Shown: in pieces, positions 6,949 to 13,916 of the stretch
How positions within the stretch are numbered: the stretch's first letter is position 1
How the letters are laid out: each line of letters begins with the position of its first letter
Assembly (NCBI GenBank): GCA_020848855.1
Contig: JADLHH010000465.1
Location: forward strand, 1 to 28,536
Length of the DNA stretch: 28,536 nt
From: Anaerolineae bacterium
Lineage (GTDB): Bacteria; Chloroflexota; Anaerolineae; Aggregatilineales; Phototrophicaceae
Reading direction: 5' to 3'
Position numbers and translations under genes: made by a program
Notes under the pieces: generated by a model
Database searches by the model: none
What the model was told of the DNA's origin: nothing
Seen by the model: only the letters and a program-made list of their open reading frames with translations

Positions 6949-7815
6949 ATGGCGATCCGCATCACCCGCCCCGGAAAAACCAACCTGATTGTCGATTCGC
7001 CGGTGATGAACGCGGCGGGCACGCTCGGCTTTGGCGACGAATACCGCGATCTGGTCGATCTCAGTGTGCTGGGCGCGTTCGTGACCAACCCGCTGACGTA
7101 TGCCCCCCGCAGCCCGGCGAACGGCACGCGCGTCGTCCCGCTTTCCGGCGGCGTGCTGGTGCATACCGGGCTGCCGAACCCCGGCATCAACAAGGTGGTC
7201 GAGCAGAACCGCGCCGCCTGGGAGCGCATGTCGATCCCGGTGATTGCGCATCTGGTGGTGAACGCGGCGGAAGACCTGCACAAGAGCATCGCCGTCCTCG
7301 AACGCGAACCGAGCATTGAAGCGATTGAATTCGGGCTGAACGACGAGATGAACCCGGCGGAAACCGAATGGGCGATCCGCGCGGCGCTCGGCAAAATGGA
7401 GAAACCGCTGCTGGTGCGCTTCCCGTTCAACGCTCACCTCGACCATTTCGCCGCTGCCGTCGATGCCGGCGCGCACGCGCTGGTGATCAGCGCGCCACCG
7501 CGCGGCACTGCCCGCGACCAAACCGGGCAGTTGGTCGCCGGTCGGGTGTACGGTCCACTGGTCAAGCCGATGGTTCTGCGCATGGTCGGGCAGCTTGTCC
7601 GCCGCTTCCCGCGTATACCGGTCATCGGTGCTGGTGGCATTCATTCGGAGCAGGACGCCCGCGATTATATCGAAGCCGGTGCAGTCGCCGTGCAGGTCGA
7701 TTCAGCGACGTGGGTGATGCCAAAGCTGATTGAGGAGATCGCCCGCGAACTGAGCGGGGTCGATACCACGCAGGCGCACGGCGCGGTCGACGATCTGTTT
7801 GGGGGACTGTCCTGA
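6949..7815 (+). CDS. Dihydroorotate dehydrogenase-like FMN protein lacking the catalytic cysteine
   Basis: A 288-residue TIM-barrel protein of the class 1B dihydroorotate dehydrogenase family. Fold-level features match: SPVMNAAGTLGFGDEY (17-32), TGLPNPGI (73-80), the VYGPLVKPMVLRMV segment and the FMN phosphate site VIGAGGIHSEQDARDYIEAG. However, where true enzymes have the base-bearing N-x-SCPN motif, this protein reads IEFGLNDEMNP (126-136), and the whole protein has no cysteine. The NTL motif is replaced by VISAPPRG. It therefore probably binds FMN but does not oxidise dihydroorotate in the normal way. AGGAG lies 6 bases before the ATG. It is cotranscribed with the PyrK-like gene. Confidence 0.82.
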   Translation: MAIRITRPGKTNLIVDSPVMNAAGTLGFGDEYRDLVDLSVLGAFVTNPLTYAPRSPANGTRVVPLSGGVLVHTGLPNPGINKVVEQNRAAWERMSIPVIAHLVVNAAEDLHKSIAVLEREPSIEAIEFGLNDEMNPAETEWAIRAALGKMEKPLLVRFPFNAHLDHFAAAVDAGAHALVISAPPRGTARDQTGQLVAGRVYGPLVKPMVLRMVGQLVRRFPRIPVIGAGGIHSEQDARDYIEAGAVAVQVDSATWVMPKLIEEIARELSGVDTTQAHGAVDDLFGGLS

Positions 7816-7817
7816 AC

Positions 7818-7846
7818 TTCACAAGCTTTGGGTTTTGCGCTACAGT
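7818..7846 (+). promoter_or_regulatory. Candidate promoter for the FHA gene
   Basis: TTCACA (7818-7823) and TACAGT (7841-7846), spaced by 17 bases, begin 2 bases after the PyrD-like stop. The -10 is again preceded by GC. It would give a leader of about 25 bases. Confidence 0.5.
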
Positions 7847-7876
7847 AAAGTAGCGTACGCATTTGCGAGACCAACC

Positions 7877-8569
7877 ATGAGCGGAGTAGATACCAGCCCG
7901 CTGGCGAAAATCACCTGGCAGGACCCGCAAACCGGGGACGCGCGGGAACTCGTGCTGAGCGAGGGGGCGTCCGCGAGCATCGGGCGGCTGGATACCAACG
8001 AGATCTGCATCAAGGAGCAGCACGTTTCGCGCCAGCACGCCATCATCGACTACCAGGATGGGATGTTCGTCATCACCGATAACGACAGCGCCAACGGCGT
8101 GTTCATCAACGACCAGCGCCTGACCGGACCCTATCCACTGGTCGCTGGCGACGTGATCCGGTTGTACGTGCCGACCCTCAGCTTTGCGGCGATGCTCACC
8201 GAAGAAGAACAGCGCCACGCCACTCAGGCGGGTATGGCGGTCAACCTGCCCGGCAGCGCGCCGGGTGGGCGGCTGGTCGTCACCAGCGGACCCGAACAGG
8301 GCAACACGATCCTGCTCACACTCAACAGCATGACTATCGGGCGCGCGACCGGCAGCGCCGACTGGGAAATCTGCGTAAAAGACCCGTCGATCTCGCGCCC
8401 CCACGCCCGGCTGGAGCGTATCGACGGCAATTGGGTGCTGTATGACCTCGGCAGCGCCAACGGAACAGCCGTCAACGGCACGCCGGTCGTCAACGAGGCG
8501 GGGCGCGTGCTTCACGACGGCGACGTGATCACGCTGGGCGGCACGGTCGCCATGTTCCACAGCACCTGA
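7877..8569 (+). CDS. Double FHA-domain protein
   Basis: A 230-residue protein with two forkhead-associated domains, which bind phosphothreonine peptides. FHA 1 (about residues 20-105) has SIGRLDTNEICI, HVSRQHA and SANGVFIN; FHA 2 (about 130-228) has TIGRATGSADWEICV, SISRPHA and SANGTAVNG. Both keep the G-R, S-x-x-H and N-G phosphopeptide-binding residues, so both sites should work. No kinase, membrane segment or secretion domain is attached. I chose ATG 7877 because the upstream in-frame extension overlaps the promoter. No Ser/Thr kinase lies in the window, so its phosphorylated partner is elsewhere. It is convergent with the molbindin gene. Confidence 0.9.
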   Translation: MSGVDTSPLAKITWQDPQTGDARELVLSEGASASIGRLDTNEICIKEQHVSRQHAIIDYQDGMFVITDNDSANGVFINDQRLTGPYPLVAGDVIRLYVPTLSFAAMLTEEEQRHATQAGMAVNLPGSAPGGRLVVTSGPEQGNTILLTLNSMTIGRATGSADWEICVKDPSISRPHARLERIDGNWVLYDLGSANGTAVNGTPVVNEAGRVLHDGDVITLGGTVAMFHST

Positions 8570-8595
8570 GAATCCAGTCATCCCAGATAAACAAA

Positions 8596-8627
8596 ACGAG
8601 CGCGCCCGTTAATGGCGGCGCACTCGT
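8596..8627 (-). terminator. Hairpin terminator for the molbindin gene
   Basis: Imperfect stem with outer arms ACGAG (8596-8600) and CTCGT (8623-8627), continuing into GCGC/GCGC. On the minus strand it is followed by TTTTGTTT, typical of rho-independent termination. The plus side lacks a T run. Confidence 0.65.
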
Positions 8628-8668
8628 CTGAAAATGTTGTCTGCCTGCTGCGGGCTAGTCCGTGCGGA

Positions 8669-8881
8669 TTAGTCCGGCGCGCCGATCATCACGCTGCTGG
8701 CTTTGACGATGGCGTAGGCTTCCTTGCCTTCGGCAAGCCCCAGCCGCTCGACCGACGAAATCGTGATGATCGAGACGATTTCGCTGCCGCCCGGCAGTTC
8801 CAGAACCACTTCCGCGTTGACCGCGCCGATGGTGATCTTCTTTACGGTTCCCTTTAGGACATTACGCGCGCTAACCTTCAT
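8669..8881 (-). CDS. mop: Molbindin (Mop), single TOBE domain
   Basis: A 70-residue molybdate/molybdopterin-binding protein of the Mop/TOBE family, which stores or buffers molybdate as oligomers in the cytoplasm. The sequence MKVSARNVLKGTVKKITIGA, then NAEVVLELPGG, SIITISSVERLGL and AYAIVKASSVMIG, matches the one-domain molbindin pattern end to end. I chose ATG 8881 because the family begins at MK(V/I)SARN and GGAAGAG lies about 6 bases upstream; an upstream in-frame extension to 8953 has no family sequence. No molybdate transporter or cofactor genes are nearby. A hairpin with a T run follows its stop. Confidence 0.93.
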   Translation of the reverse strand: MKVSARNVLKGTVKKITIGAVNAEVVLELPGGSEIVSIITISSVERLGLAEGKEAYAIVKASSVMIGAPD

Positions 8882-8972
8882 GTGATTCTCTTCCATATAG
8901 ATAAGTCGGTAAATTCCGCTGCTGGCAGTCAACAATAAATGATCGAGCGGCAAAATGCAACACGCGAAACCC

Positions 8973-9755
8973 TCACCCCGCGAACGGGTCGCCGCTGGGG
9001 ATGTGGGTGATCGGCACGCCGGGGAAGCGCGGGCGCAGCCAGTCGACCAGATATGCCATGCCTGCTTCCTCGCTGACTTCGTGCCCGGTGACGATCAGCG
9101 CTTTGGACTGCCCCTGATAGATGGCATCGCGCACATATTCGCACGTTTCCCACTCGTGCATTTCGCCGGTGACCAGCACATCGATATCCCCGCGCAAAGC
9201 CTTGATCTGCCATTCGCTGCCGGGGAAGCCGACCAGCAGCGCGACTTTGCTGCATGGCATCTCGTCGTGACCGACGACCTTCGTCCGGCGGCTGTCGAGC
9301 CGCTCGCTGACCTGCGCTGCCAGATCGCTCAGCGGCAGAGTCGGCAGCTTGAATACGTTCGGCGCGGCAGGGTCGGCATAATCCGTCCAGCCGAGCGCCC
9401 GCGCCACGCCCGTCACGATGCCGTCCTGCTGGTGGCGGTGACAGTAGTCGTGGAAGCGCCAGATGACCAGACGGTTATCGGCGATGAATTGCCACTTGGC
9501 GCGGTAAACCGGATCATCTTTGAGCCACACCGGCAGCGCCTGATGCATGTAGTGGGGCGATTCGTGGGTGATGATGAAATTCGCGCCTGCGTCGACCGCC
9601 TGCTGAAGTACCTCGCAGGTCGCCAGAAAGGTTGTGACAATTCCTGTCACTTCCTGCGCCGGGTCGCCGGCTACGACGACATCGACGGTCTTGGAGAGCG
9701 GCGCGACTTGCAGATCGCGCAGAATCGTGTCGATCATGGCTTGAATGGTGGGCAT
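8973..9755 (-). CDS. Nif3-like dinuclear metal-center protein
   Basis: A 260-residue protein of the NIF3/DUF34 (YbgI) family, toroidal hexamers with a two-metal site and a still uncertain hydrolase-type role. Metal-ligand motifs are visible: ITHESPHYMH near residues 62-71, RFHDYCHRH near 100-108, VTGEMHEWE near 195-203 and GHEVSEEAGM near 223-232. Length is that of the short family form, without the inserted PII-like domain. GGGAG lies 6-7 bases before the start. It follows the glycosyltransferase gene by 12 bases on the same strand, so they are cotranscribed, though no functional link is evident. Confidence 0.9.
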   Translation of the reverse strand: MPTIQAMIDTILRDLQVAPLSKTVDVVVAGDPAQEVTGIVTTFLATCEVLQQAVDAGANFIITHESPHYMHQALPVWLKDDPVYRAKWQFIADNRLVIWRFHDYCHRHQQDGIVTGVARALGWTDYADPAAPNVFKLPTLPLSDLAAQVSERLDSRRTKVVGHDEMPCSKVALLVGFPGSEWQIKALRGDIDVLVTGEMHEWETCEYVRDAIYQGQSKALIVTGHEVSEEAGMAYLVDWLRPRFPGVPITHIPSGDPFAG

Positions 9756-9767
9756 GAGGGACTCCCG

Positions 9768-10967
9768 CTAGAGATAGGATTTGACGATCTCGCGCAACTG
9801 CTGCGCCCGGTGGCGGAAGGTGTGCTCCTTGAGGACACGCTCGCGGGCGGCGCGCCCGGCTGCCAGCCGCTCGGAGTCGTGCGCCAGCAGATAGCGGTAG
9901 CGGTCGAGCGCTTCCTCTCCGGACTGGACGACGAACACTTCTTTGCCCGGCTCGAACCACGTTTCGATGCCGTCATACGGGTTGGCGACGATGCAGCAGC
10001 CCATCCCCGCCAGCTCGAACGGGCGCGACGACGACGACGCGAACACGCTCGCGTGCGCCGCCCGCGTGATGCACAGGTTGATCTTGCTGCGGCAGGCGTA
10101 CTCGCGCAGCTTGCTGAAGCTGAGGTACGGCAGCATGTCGGCGCGACCGAGATCGCCCAGCTTCGTGCCGCGCACGGCGAAGCGCGCGTCCGGCAGGGCT
10201 TTCGACGGCGCGGCGATCATGCCGTCGATCCATTCGCTGCGATATTCGCGCCCGTGCCCGTAGAACAGCACGTCGATGTCCTGCGCGGGCACGTCCACCG
10301 GGCTGAACACGTCGGGGTCGGCGCCGTAGAACAGCGGATGCACGGCGCGCGCGCCCAGCACCTTGATCGCCGCTGCGCCGCCGGCGCTGTTGCTGATGAA
10401 GGCGGTGTACTCGGTCAAATCCGCGCCCTGATAGATGCGGAAGCCGGACGCGAATCCGCTCATGTTCGGCAGGCTGGCGGGCACGTCGCCATCGTAGTAG
10501 AACACCGGCTTGTGGTGGCGGCGCTGAAGCTCGCCCGCCACGCCCACCAGATGATTGAGCGGCGCGGTCAGCACGATTACGGCGTCGATGTCTGGCTCGC
10601 GCGCCAGCAGCCGATCCAGATGACGCAGCCACAGCGGGGCGATCAGCGTTTGCGCGGCGCGGCGGACGAGGCGATCCGATGCGGATTCATCATTGGAGGC
10701 GGGCGCATTGCCATGCGCCCCTACATCTACATCCGTCCGTATGATTTTCCGCATGGCGTCGCGGGCGGCTTTGAAGGCGTCGCCCTGCGCCTTTGCCGGG
10801 TTCGGCTCGGCGCGCCACCACAGCGACTCAATGGCGGGTCCCTGATACGGCGTGGCGATGACCTCGACGCCGATCTCGTACAGCCCTTTCATCAACTGCC
10901 ACCAGGCAGGCGTGGCGCTGAACGGCTGGGTCAGGTCGAGCGAGGAGACGACGAACAGCAGCTTCAT
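9768..10967 (-). CDS. Glycosyltransferase, CgeB-like/GT-B fold
   Basis: A 399-residue protein with a GT-B-type layout. The N-terminus (MKLLFVVSSLDLTQ) is a Rossmann start; the middle contains KPVFYYDGDVPASLP and DVLFYGHGREYRSEW; the C-terminal region SSSRPFELAGMGCCIVANPY, followed by ETWFEPGKEVFVV and the closing helix with RERVLKEHTFRHRAQQL, is typical of the glycosyl transferases group 1 / CgeB-like C-terminal domain that binds the sugar nucleotide. No signal peptide or membrane segment. Donor and acceptor are unknown. Residues around VDVGAHGNAPASN are encoded by a palindromic repeat inside the gene. The start has no ribosome binding site but sits 7 bases after TATACT, suggesting a leaderless mRNA. 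Confidence 0.85.
   Translation of the reverse strand: MKLLFVVSSLDLTQPFSATPAWWQLMKGLYEIGVEVIATPYQGPAIESLWWRAEPNPAKAQGDAFKAARDAMRKIIRTDVDVGAHGNAPASNDESASDRLVRRAAQTLIAPLWLRHLDRLLAREPDIDAVIVLTAPLNHLVGVAGELQRRHHKPVFYYDGDVPASLPNMSGFASGFRIYQGADLTEYTAFISNSAGGAAAIKVLGARAVHPLFYGADPDVFSPVDVPAQDIDVLFYGHGREYRSEWIDGMIAAPSKALPDARFAVRGTKLGDLGRADMLPYLSFSKLREYACRSKINLCITRAAHASVFASSSSRPFELAGMGCCIVANPYDGIETWFEPGKEVFVVQSGEEALDRYRYLLAHDSERLAAGRAARERVLKEHTFRHRAQQLREIVKSYL
10701..10725. repeat. GTAGGGGC-type palindrome inside the glycosyltransferase gene
   Basis: Perfect 8-base arms GGGCGCAT/ATGCGCCC with a TGCC loop (10701-10720), followed by CTACA. The minus strand reads TGTAGGGGCGCATGGCAATG and onward, the same design as the palindromes near 17042, 21801 and 28464. 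It stays in frame and codes for VGAHGNAPA-like residues in a variable linker. Confidence 0.7.
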
Positions 10968-10974
10968 GCCGCAG

Positions 10975-10980
10975 AGTATA
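10975..10980 (-). promoter_or_regulatory. -10 box for leaderless glycosyltransferase mRNA
   Basis: On the minus strand GC-TATACT ends 7 bases before the ATG at 10967, so transcription should begin at or next to the start codon. No Shine-Dalgarno sequence is present. The arrangement matches the one at 16992-16997. Confidence 0.5.
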
Positions 10981-11081
10981 GCCGATTTTCAGGCTTGCGC
11001 GGAACGACGTTGCTGTTCATCATTGGTGGCTTTATGAGGATGATCATCTTTGGCGAAGAAGCGATATGGCTGCTATACACC

Positions 11082-11210
11082 GCCGGGGGTTAAAACCCTC
11101 GGCTACGGAAATTCTGCCGCCCACTAAAGGGGCGGCTTTTCATGAGACGAACGTTGCGACCCCTTTAGCGGGTCGCCGGTTTTCCCTAGCTGAAGGTTTT
11201 AACCTTCAGC
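11082..11210. repeat. Composite four-hairpin repeat upstream of the GT-C gene
   Basis: Four palindromes in a row: 11082-11103 with core GGGTTAAAACCC; 11116-11135 (GCCGCCC/GGGCGGC type); 11156-11175 (GCGACCC/GGGTCGC); and 11189-11210, a perfect palindrome with arms GCTGAAGGTT/AACCTTCAGC. The outer two resemble each other, suggesting one composite element. It ends immediately before a GGAG and the start of the membrane glycosyltransferase. Confidence 0.75.
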
Positions 11211-11224
11211 GGAGCTTTCTACTC

Positions 11225-12985
11225 GTGATGCTCCTCATCCTGCTGCTGGCGGCGGGCGAGCGCATCCTGCACATCGGCGACCAGAGTATGTGGCTGGACG
11301 AGGGTATCTCCTATTGGAACCAGAAACAGCCGGACATGATCGCCTGGATTTCGGTCAAGGACGTGCATCCGCCGCTGTATTTCTGGCTGCTCAAAGGCTG
11401 GATCGGGCTGACGGGCACGAGCGCCGTCGCCATGCGCCTGTTCTCGGCGCTGGCGGCGATGCTGAGCGTGGCGGCGGTCGTGCCGCTGGCGCGCCTGATC
11501 GCCCGCGACCGAAGCCGTGACGAATACTGGAGCATCCCGCTGGTGGCGGCGCTGCTGCTGGCGATCAGCGACCCGGAAATCTCGCTGGCGCAGGACGTGC
11601 GCATGTATTCGCTGCGGACGCTGCTGGCGCTAGGGAGCGTATTTTTCTATCTGCGCTGGGCGAATAAGCCCGGCGGGCTGCGGGCGGCGCTGTGGGTCGG
11701 CACGCTGGTCGCGCTGTACCACACCAACTATATCGGCGTGTACATGGCGGCAATCGAGGGGCTGCACGCGCTGATCTGCCTGCGCGGGCGGGTGCGCGCC
11801 GGGGCAATCGGGCTGCTGGCGCTCAGCGGCGCGCTGTTCGCGCCCTGGTTTTTGGCATATGGCTGGGGACAGCGCAACACCGACCCCGGCATCGACGCGG
11901 CGCTGCCGTCCAACTGGAACACGCTGGTCGAATTGGGCTTCAAATACTTCAGCCACATGTGGACGATCATGATCGGCTTGATGCTGTTCGGCTTGGTGCG
12001 CTACCAGGACGGGCGCATCCGTGTGAAGCCGCTCGGCTCGACCTACCTGCTGACGCTGTGGGTCGGCTTGACGGTTATCGCCACGTATGTCATCAACTTC
12101 TGGCTGATTTTTCTCTCGCCGCGTCGAATTCTGCTGCTTTCGCCGGCGCTGGCGATTCTGACGGCGCGCGGTCTCGCCAATTTCAAAAACCCGGCGCGCA
12201 TCTTTCTGGTCGTCTGCATCCTGATCTACGGCTTGGCGACGGTCGACGACTACTATCCCAAAGCGCCCTGGGATCAGGTCGCGGAAGGACTGGCACAGTA
12301 TGCCCACCCCGACGAACTGGTGCTGATGGAAATCTACCGCGACGACTTCACGATGGATTACTACATCGACACCCTGATCGCGCCGGAAACGCCACGCGAA
12401 TCGCTGCGGCTGTGGCGCGAAGACCGCGCCGCCGAATACCCCGACGGGCTGATCGCCGAGATTGCCGGGCGGGATGTCGTGTGGCTCGTCCACTGGAGTC
12501 CTGATCAGTCGGCGTTCCGGTTTCTGGCGCAGACCGGGCACGTCCAGACGGCGAAGCTGTCGGTTGACCACGTTGGCAATTCGCTCGATGTGTACCGTTT
12601 CGACCGGATGCCGGATGCCAGCATCGACGCGTTCGCCAACGGCGTGACGCTGCGCCAGTTCGAAATTCTGCCGGGCGACGACCGCGTCGACCTGTGGTGG
12701 TCGGCGGACGCGCCGCTCGACCGCGACTATACCACGTCGGTGTTCGTGCTGGACACGAGCGGGCGGCTGGTCGCGCAGCACGATGCCTTCCCATTCGAGA
12801 ACCGCCGTCCGACGACCGGCTGGCAGCCCGGCGAAGTCATCTACGACCCGCACCCGCTCGACCTGAGCGCGCTCGCGCCGGGGCAGTACACGGTCGCCGT
12901 GCAGATATACACCTGGCAGGATCAGGTCAAGCAGCCGACTTCCGGCGGCGATCCATGGCTGGTGCTGGCTGAACTGGCGCGCTAG
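11225..12985 (+). CDS. GT-C membrane glycosyltransferase (GT39/ArnT-like)
   Basis: A roughly 585-residue polytopic membrane protein of the GT39/ArnT-like superfamily, which transfers sugars from lipid-linked donors on the outer face of the membrane. The WLDEG motif (about residues 22-26) and HPPLYFWLLKGW (47-58) are the acidic and substrate-loop motifs typical of GT-C enzymes. About ten hydrophobic helices follow, then a soluble C-terminal domain of about 150 residues with beta-sandwich-like sequence (VDLWWSADAPLDRDYTTSV, PGQYTVAVQIYTW). The start is uncertain: GTG 11225 or ATG 11228 follows GGAG, while the frame stays open upstream to 11066 through the repeat. Starting here leaves a short first helix, so the N-terminus may be repeat-altered. 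Its stop overlaps the methyltransferase stop. Confidence 0.85.
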   Translation: MMLLILLLAAGERILHIGDQSMWLDEGISYWNQKQPDMIAWISVKDVHPPLYFWLLKGWIGLTGTSAVAMRLFSALAAMLSVAAVVPLARLIARDRSRDEYWSIPLVAALLLAISDPEISLAQDVRMYSLRTLLALGSVFFYLRWANKPGGLRAALWVGTLVALYHTNYIGVYMAAIEGLHALICLRGRVRAGAIGLLALSGALFAPWFLAYGWGQRNTDPGIDAALPSNWNTLVELGFKYFSHMWTIMIGLMLFGLVRYQDGRIRVKPLGSTYLLTLWVGLTVIATYVINFWLIFLSPRRILLLSPALAILTARGLANFKNPARIFLVVCILIYGLATVDDYYPKAPWDQVAEGLAQYAHPDELVLMEIYRDDFTMDYYIDTLIAPETPRESLRLWREDRAAEYPDGLIAEIAGRDVVWLVHWSPDQSAFRFLAQTGHVQTAKLSVDHVGNSLDVYRFDRMPDASIDAFANGVTLRQFEILPGDDRVDLWWSADAPLDRDYTTSVFVLDTSGRLVAQHDAFPFENRRPTTGWQPGEVIYDPHPLDLSALAPGQYTVAVQIYTWQDQVKQPTSGGDPWLVLAELAR

Positions 12986-13746
12986 ACCGGTTTGGTCGCC
13001 AGCACGCGCAGGCGGACGAAATCGATATACCAGACGCCGTCGCGGTACAGCGTCGGGCGCATCCCATGCTCGACGCGCGCGACGAACTCGGCGCGGTGGT
13101 CGGGCGCGATCATCGCCATCGTTTGCGGGAAGTACATCTGCAGGAAATTGGCGATCCCGTCGTCGCCTTCCAGCGGCGTCACGCGGTCGAAGTGGCGCAT
13201 GTAACTGACCCGAAACCCCCGCCGCTCCAGCAGGGTCGCGTATTCGGCGGCGCTCGGCAGATAGTAGGGACTCGATTCGGGCAGTGGATAGCCCATCGCC
13301 GAGAGCGCATCGTAAACGGAGCCGATGAGGATCACGCCGTTGCCTTTTCCGCCGAACTCTGCCACGAACCGGCCACCCGACACCAGCGCGCGCCAGATGC
13401 AGTCGATCACCTTTTCGGGTGTCAGCACCCAGTGGAGCGCCGCGTTCGAGAAAACGCCGTTGAACGGCTGGTCAAACGCGAAGTCGGCGGCATCGCCCTC
13501 GACAAATTCGATCTCCGGGTACGCTGCCCGCGCCTGCGCCACCATTTCGGCTGATCGATCCAGCCCGACTACGTGCGCACCATATTCGGCAATCTGCGCG
13601 CCCAGATGCCCCGTGCCCGTGCCGAGATCGAGGATGCGCTCGCCCGGCTGCGGGTCCAGCAGCGGGATCAGCTCCTCGGCATAGCGGGTGACGAAGTGGT
13701 GCTTGCTGTCATACAGCCTGGGGTCCCAGATTCGCTCCGTGCTCAT
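12982..13746 (-). CDS. SAM-dependent methyltransferase
   Basis: A 254-residue class I methyltransferase. Motif I is ILDLGTGTG (residues 38-46), the acidic residue ending beta 2 is in HVVGLDRSAEM, and FSNAALHWVLTPEKVI followed by RALVSGGRFVAEFGGKGN gives motifs IV-VI. The FSNAALHW form resembles trans-aconitate methyltransferase-like small-molecule enzymes, but the substrate cannot be set. I chose ATG 13746 because AGGAG lies about 6 bases upstream and the family sequence begins there; the open frame extends 49 codons upstream without support. It converges with the GT-C gene; the two stop codons overlap in GCTAGA at 12981-12986. Confidence 0.9.
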   Translation of the reverse strand: MSTERIWDPRLYDSKHHFVTRYAEELIPLLDPQPGERILDLGTGTGHLGAQIAEYGAHVVGLDRSAEMVAQARAAYPEIEFVEGDAADFAFDQPFNGVFSNAALHWVLTPEKVIDCIWRALVSGGRFVAEFGGKGNGVILIGSVYDALSAMGYPLPESSPYYLPSAAEYATLLERRGFRVSYMRHFDRVTPLEGDDGIANFLQMYFPQTMAMIAPDHRAEFVARVEHGMRPTLYRDGVWYIDFVRLRVLATKPV

Positions 13747-13786
13747 GGCGATCTCCTGAATGGGTCGGTCGATAGGGGTGGCGTTC

Positions 13787-13792
13787 ACTATA
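13787..13792 (-). promoter_or_regulatory. Candidate -10 box for the methyltransferase
   Basis: TATAGT on the minus strand, about 40 bases before the ATG at 13746. No clear -35. Confidence 0.35.
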
Positions 13793-13875
13793 CCGCATCC
13801 CGGCGATCCATCGAGGGAGCCAGGTAATTTCGGTAAATCCCTTAGGATACATCCAACGCCGCGACTTAGTCGATA

Positions 13876-13881
13876 TATAAT
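13876..13881 (+). promoter_or_regulatory. Consensus -10 box for the DUF2652 gene
   Basis: A perfect TATAAT within TATATAATG lies 35 bases before the ATG at 13917. The -35 is weak. It is divergent from the methyltransferase promoter. Confidence 0.45.
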
Positions 13882-13916
13882 GCATACATACACTATGTTC
13901 GCATAGGGATACCGCC

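Noticed and set aside
8882..8972. Possible molybdenum-cofactor riboswitch upstream of the molbindin gene
   Set aside because: The 91-base gap shows no conserved stem arrangement I could recognise and already contains an ordinary ribosome binding site.
8955..11093. A 712-codon open frame on the plus strand
   Set aside because: It runs antisense across the Nif3-like and glycosyltransferase genes and its Arg/His/Ala-rich translation has no domain; it is a product of high GC third positions.
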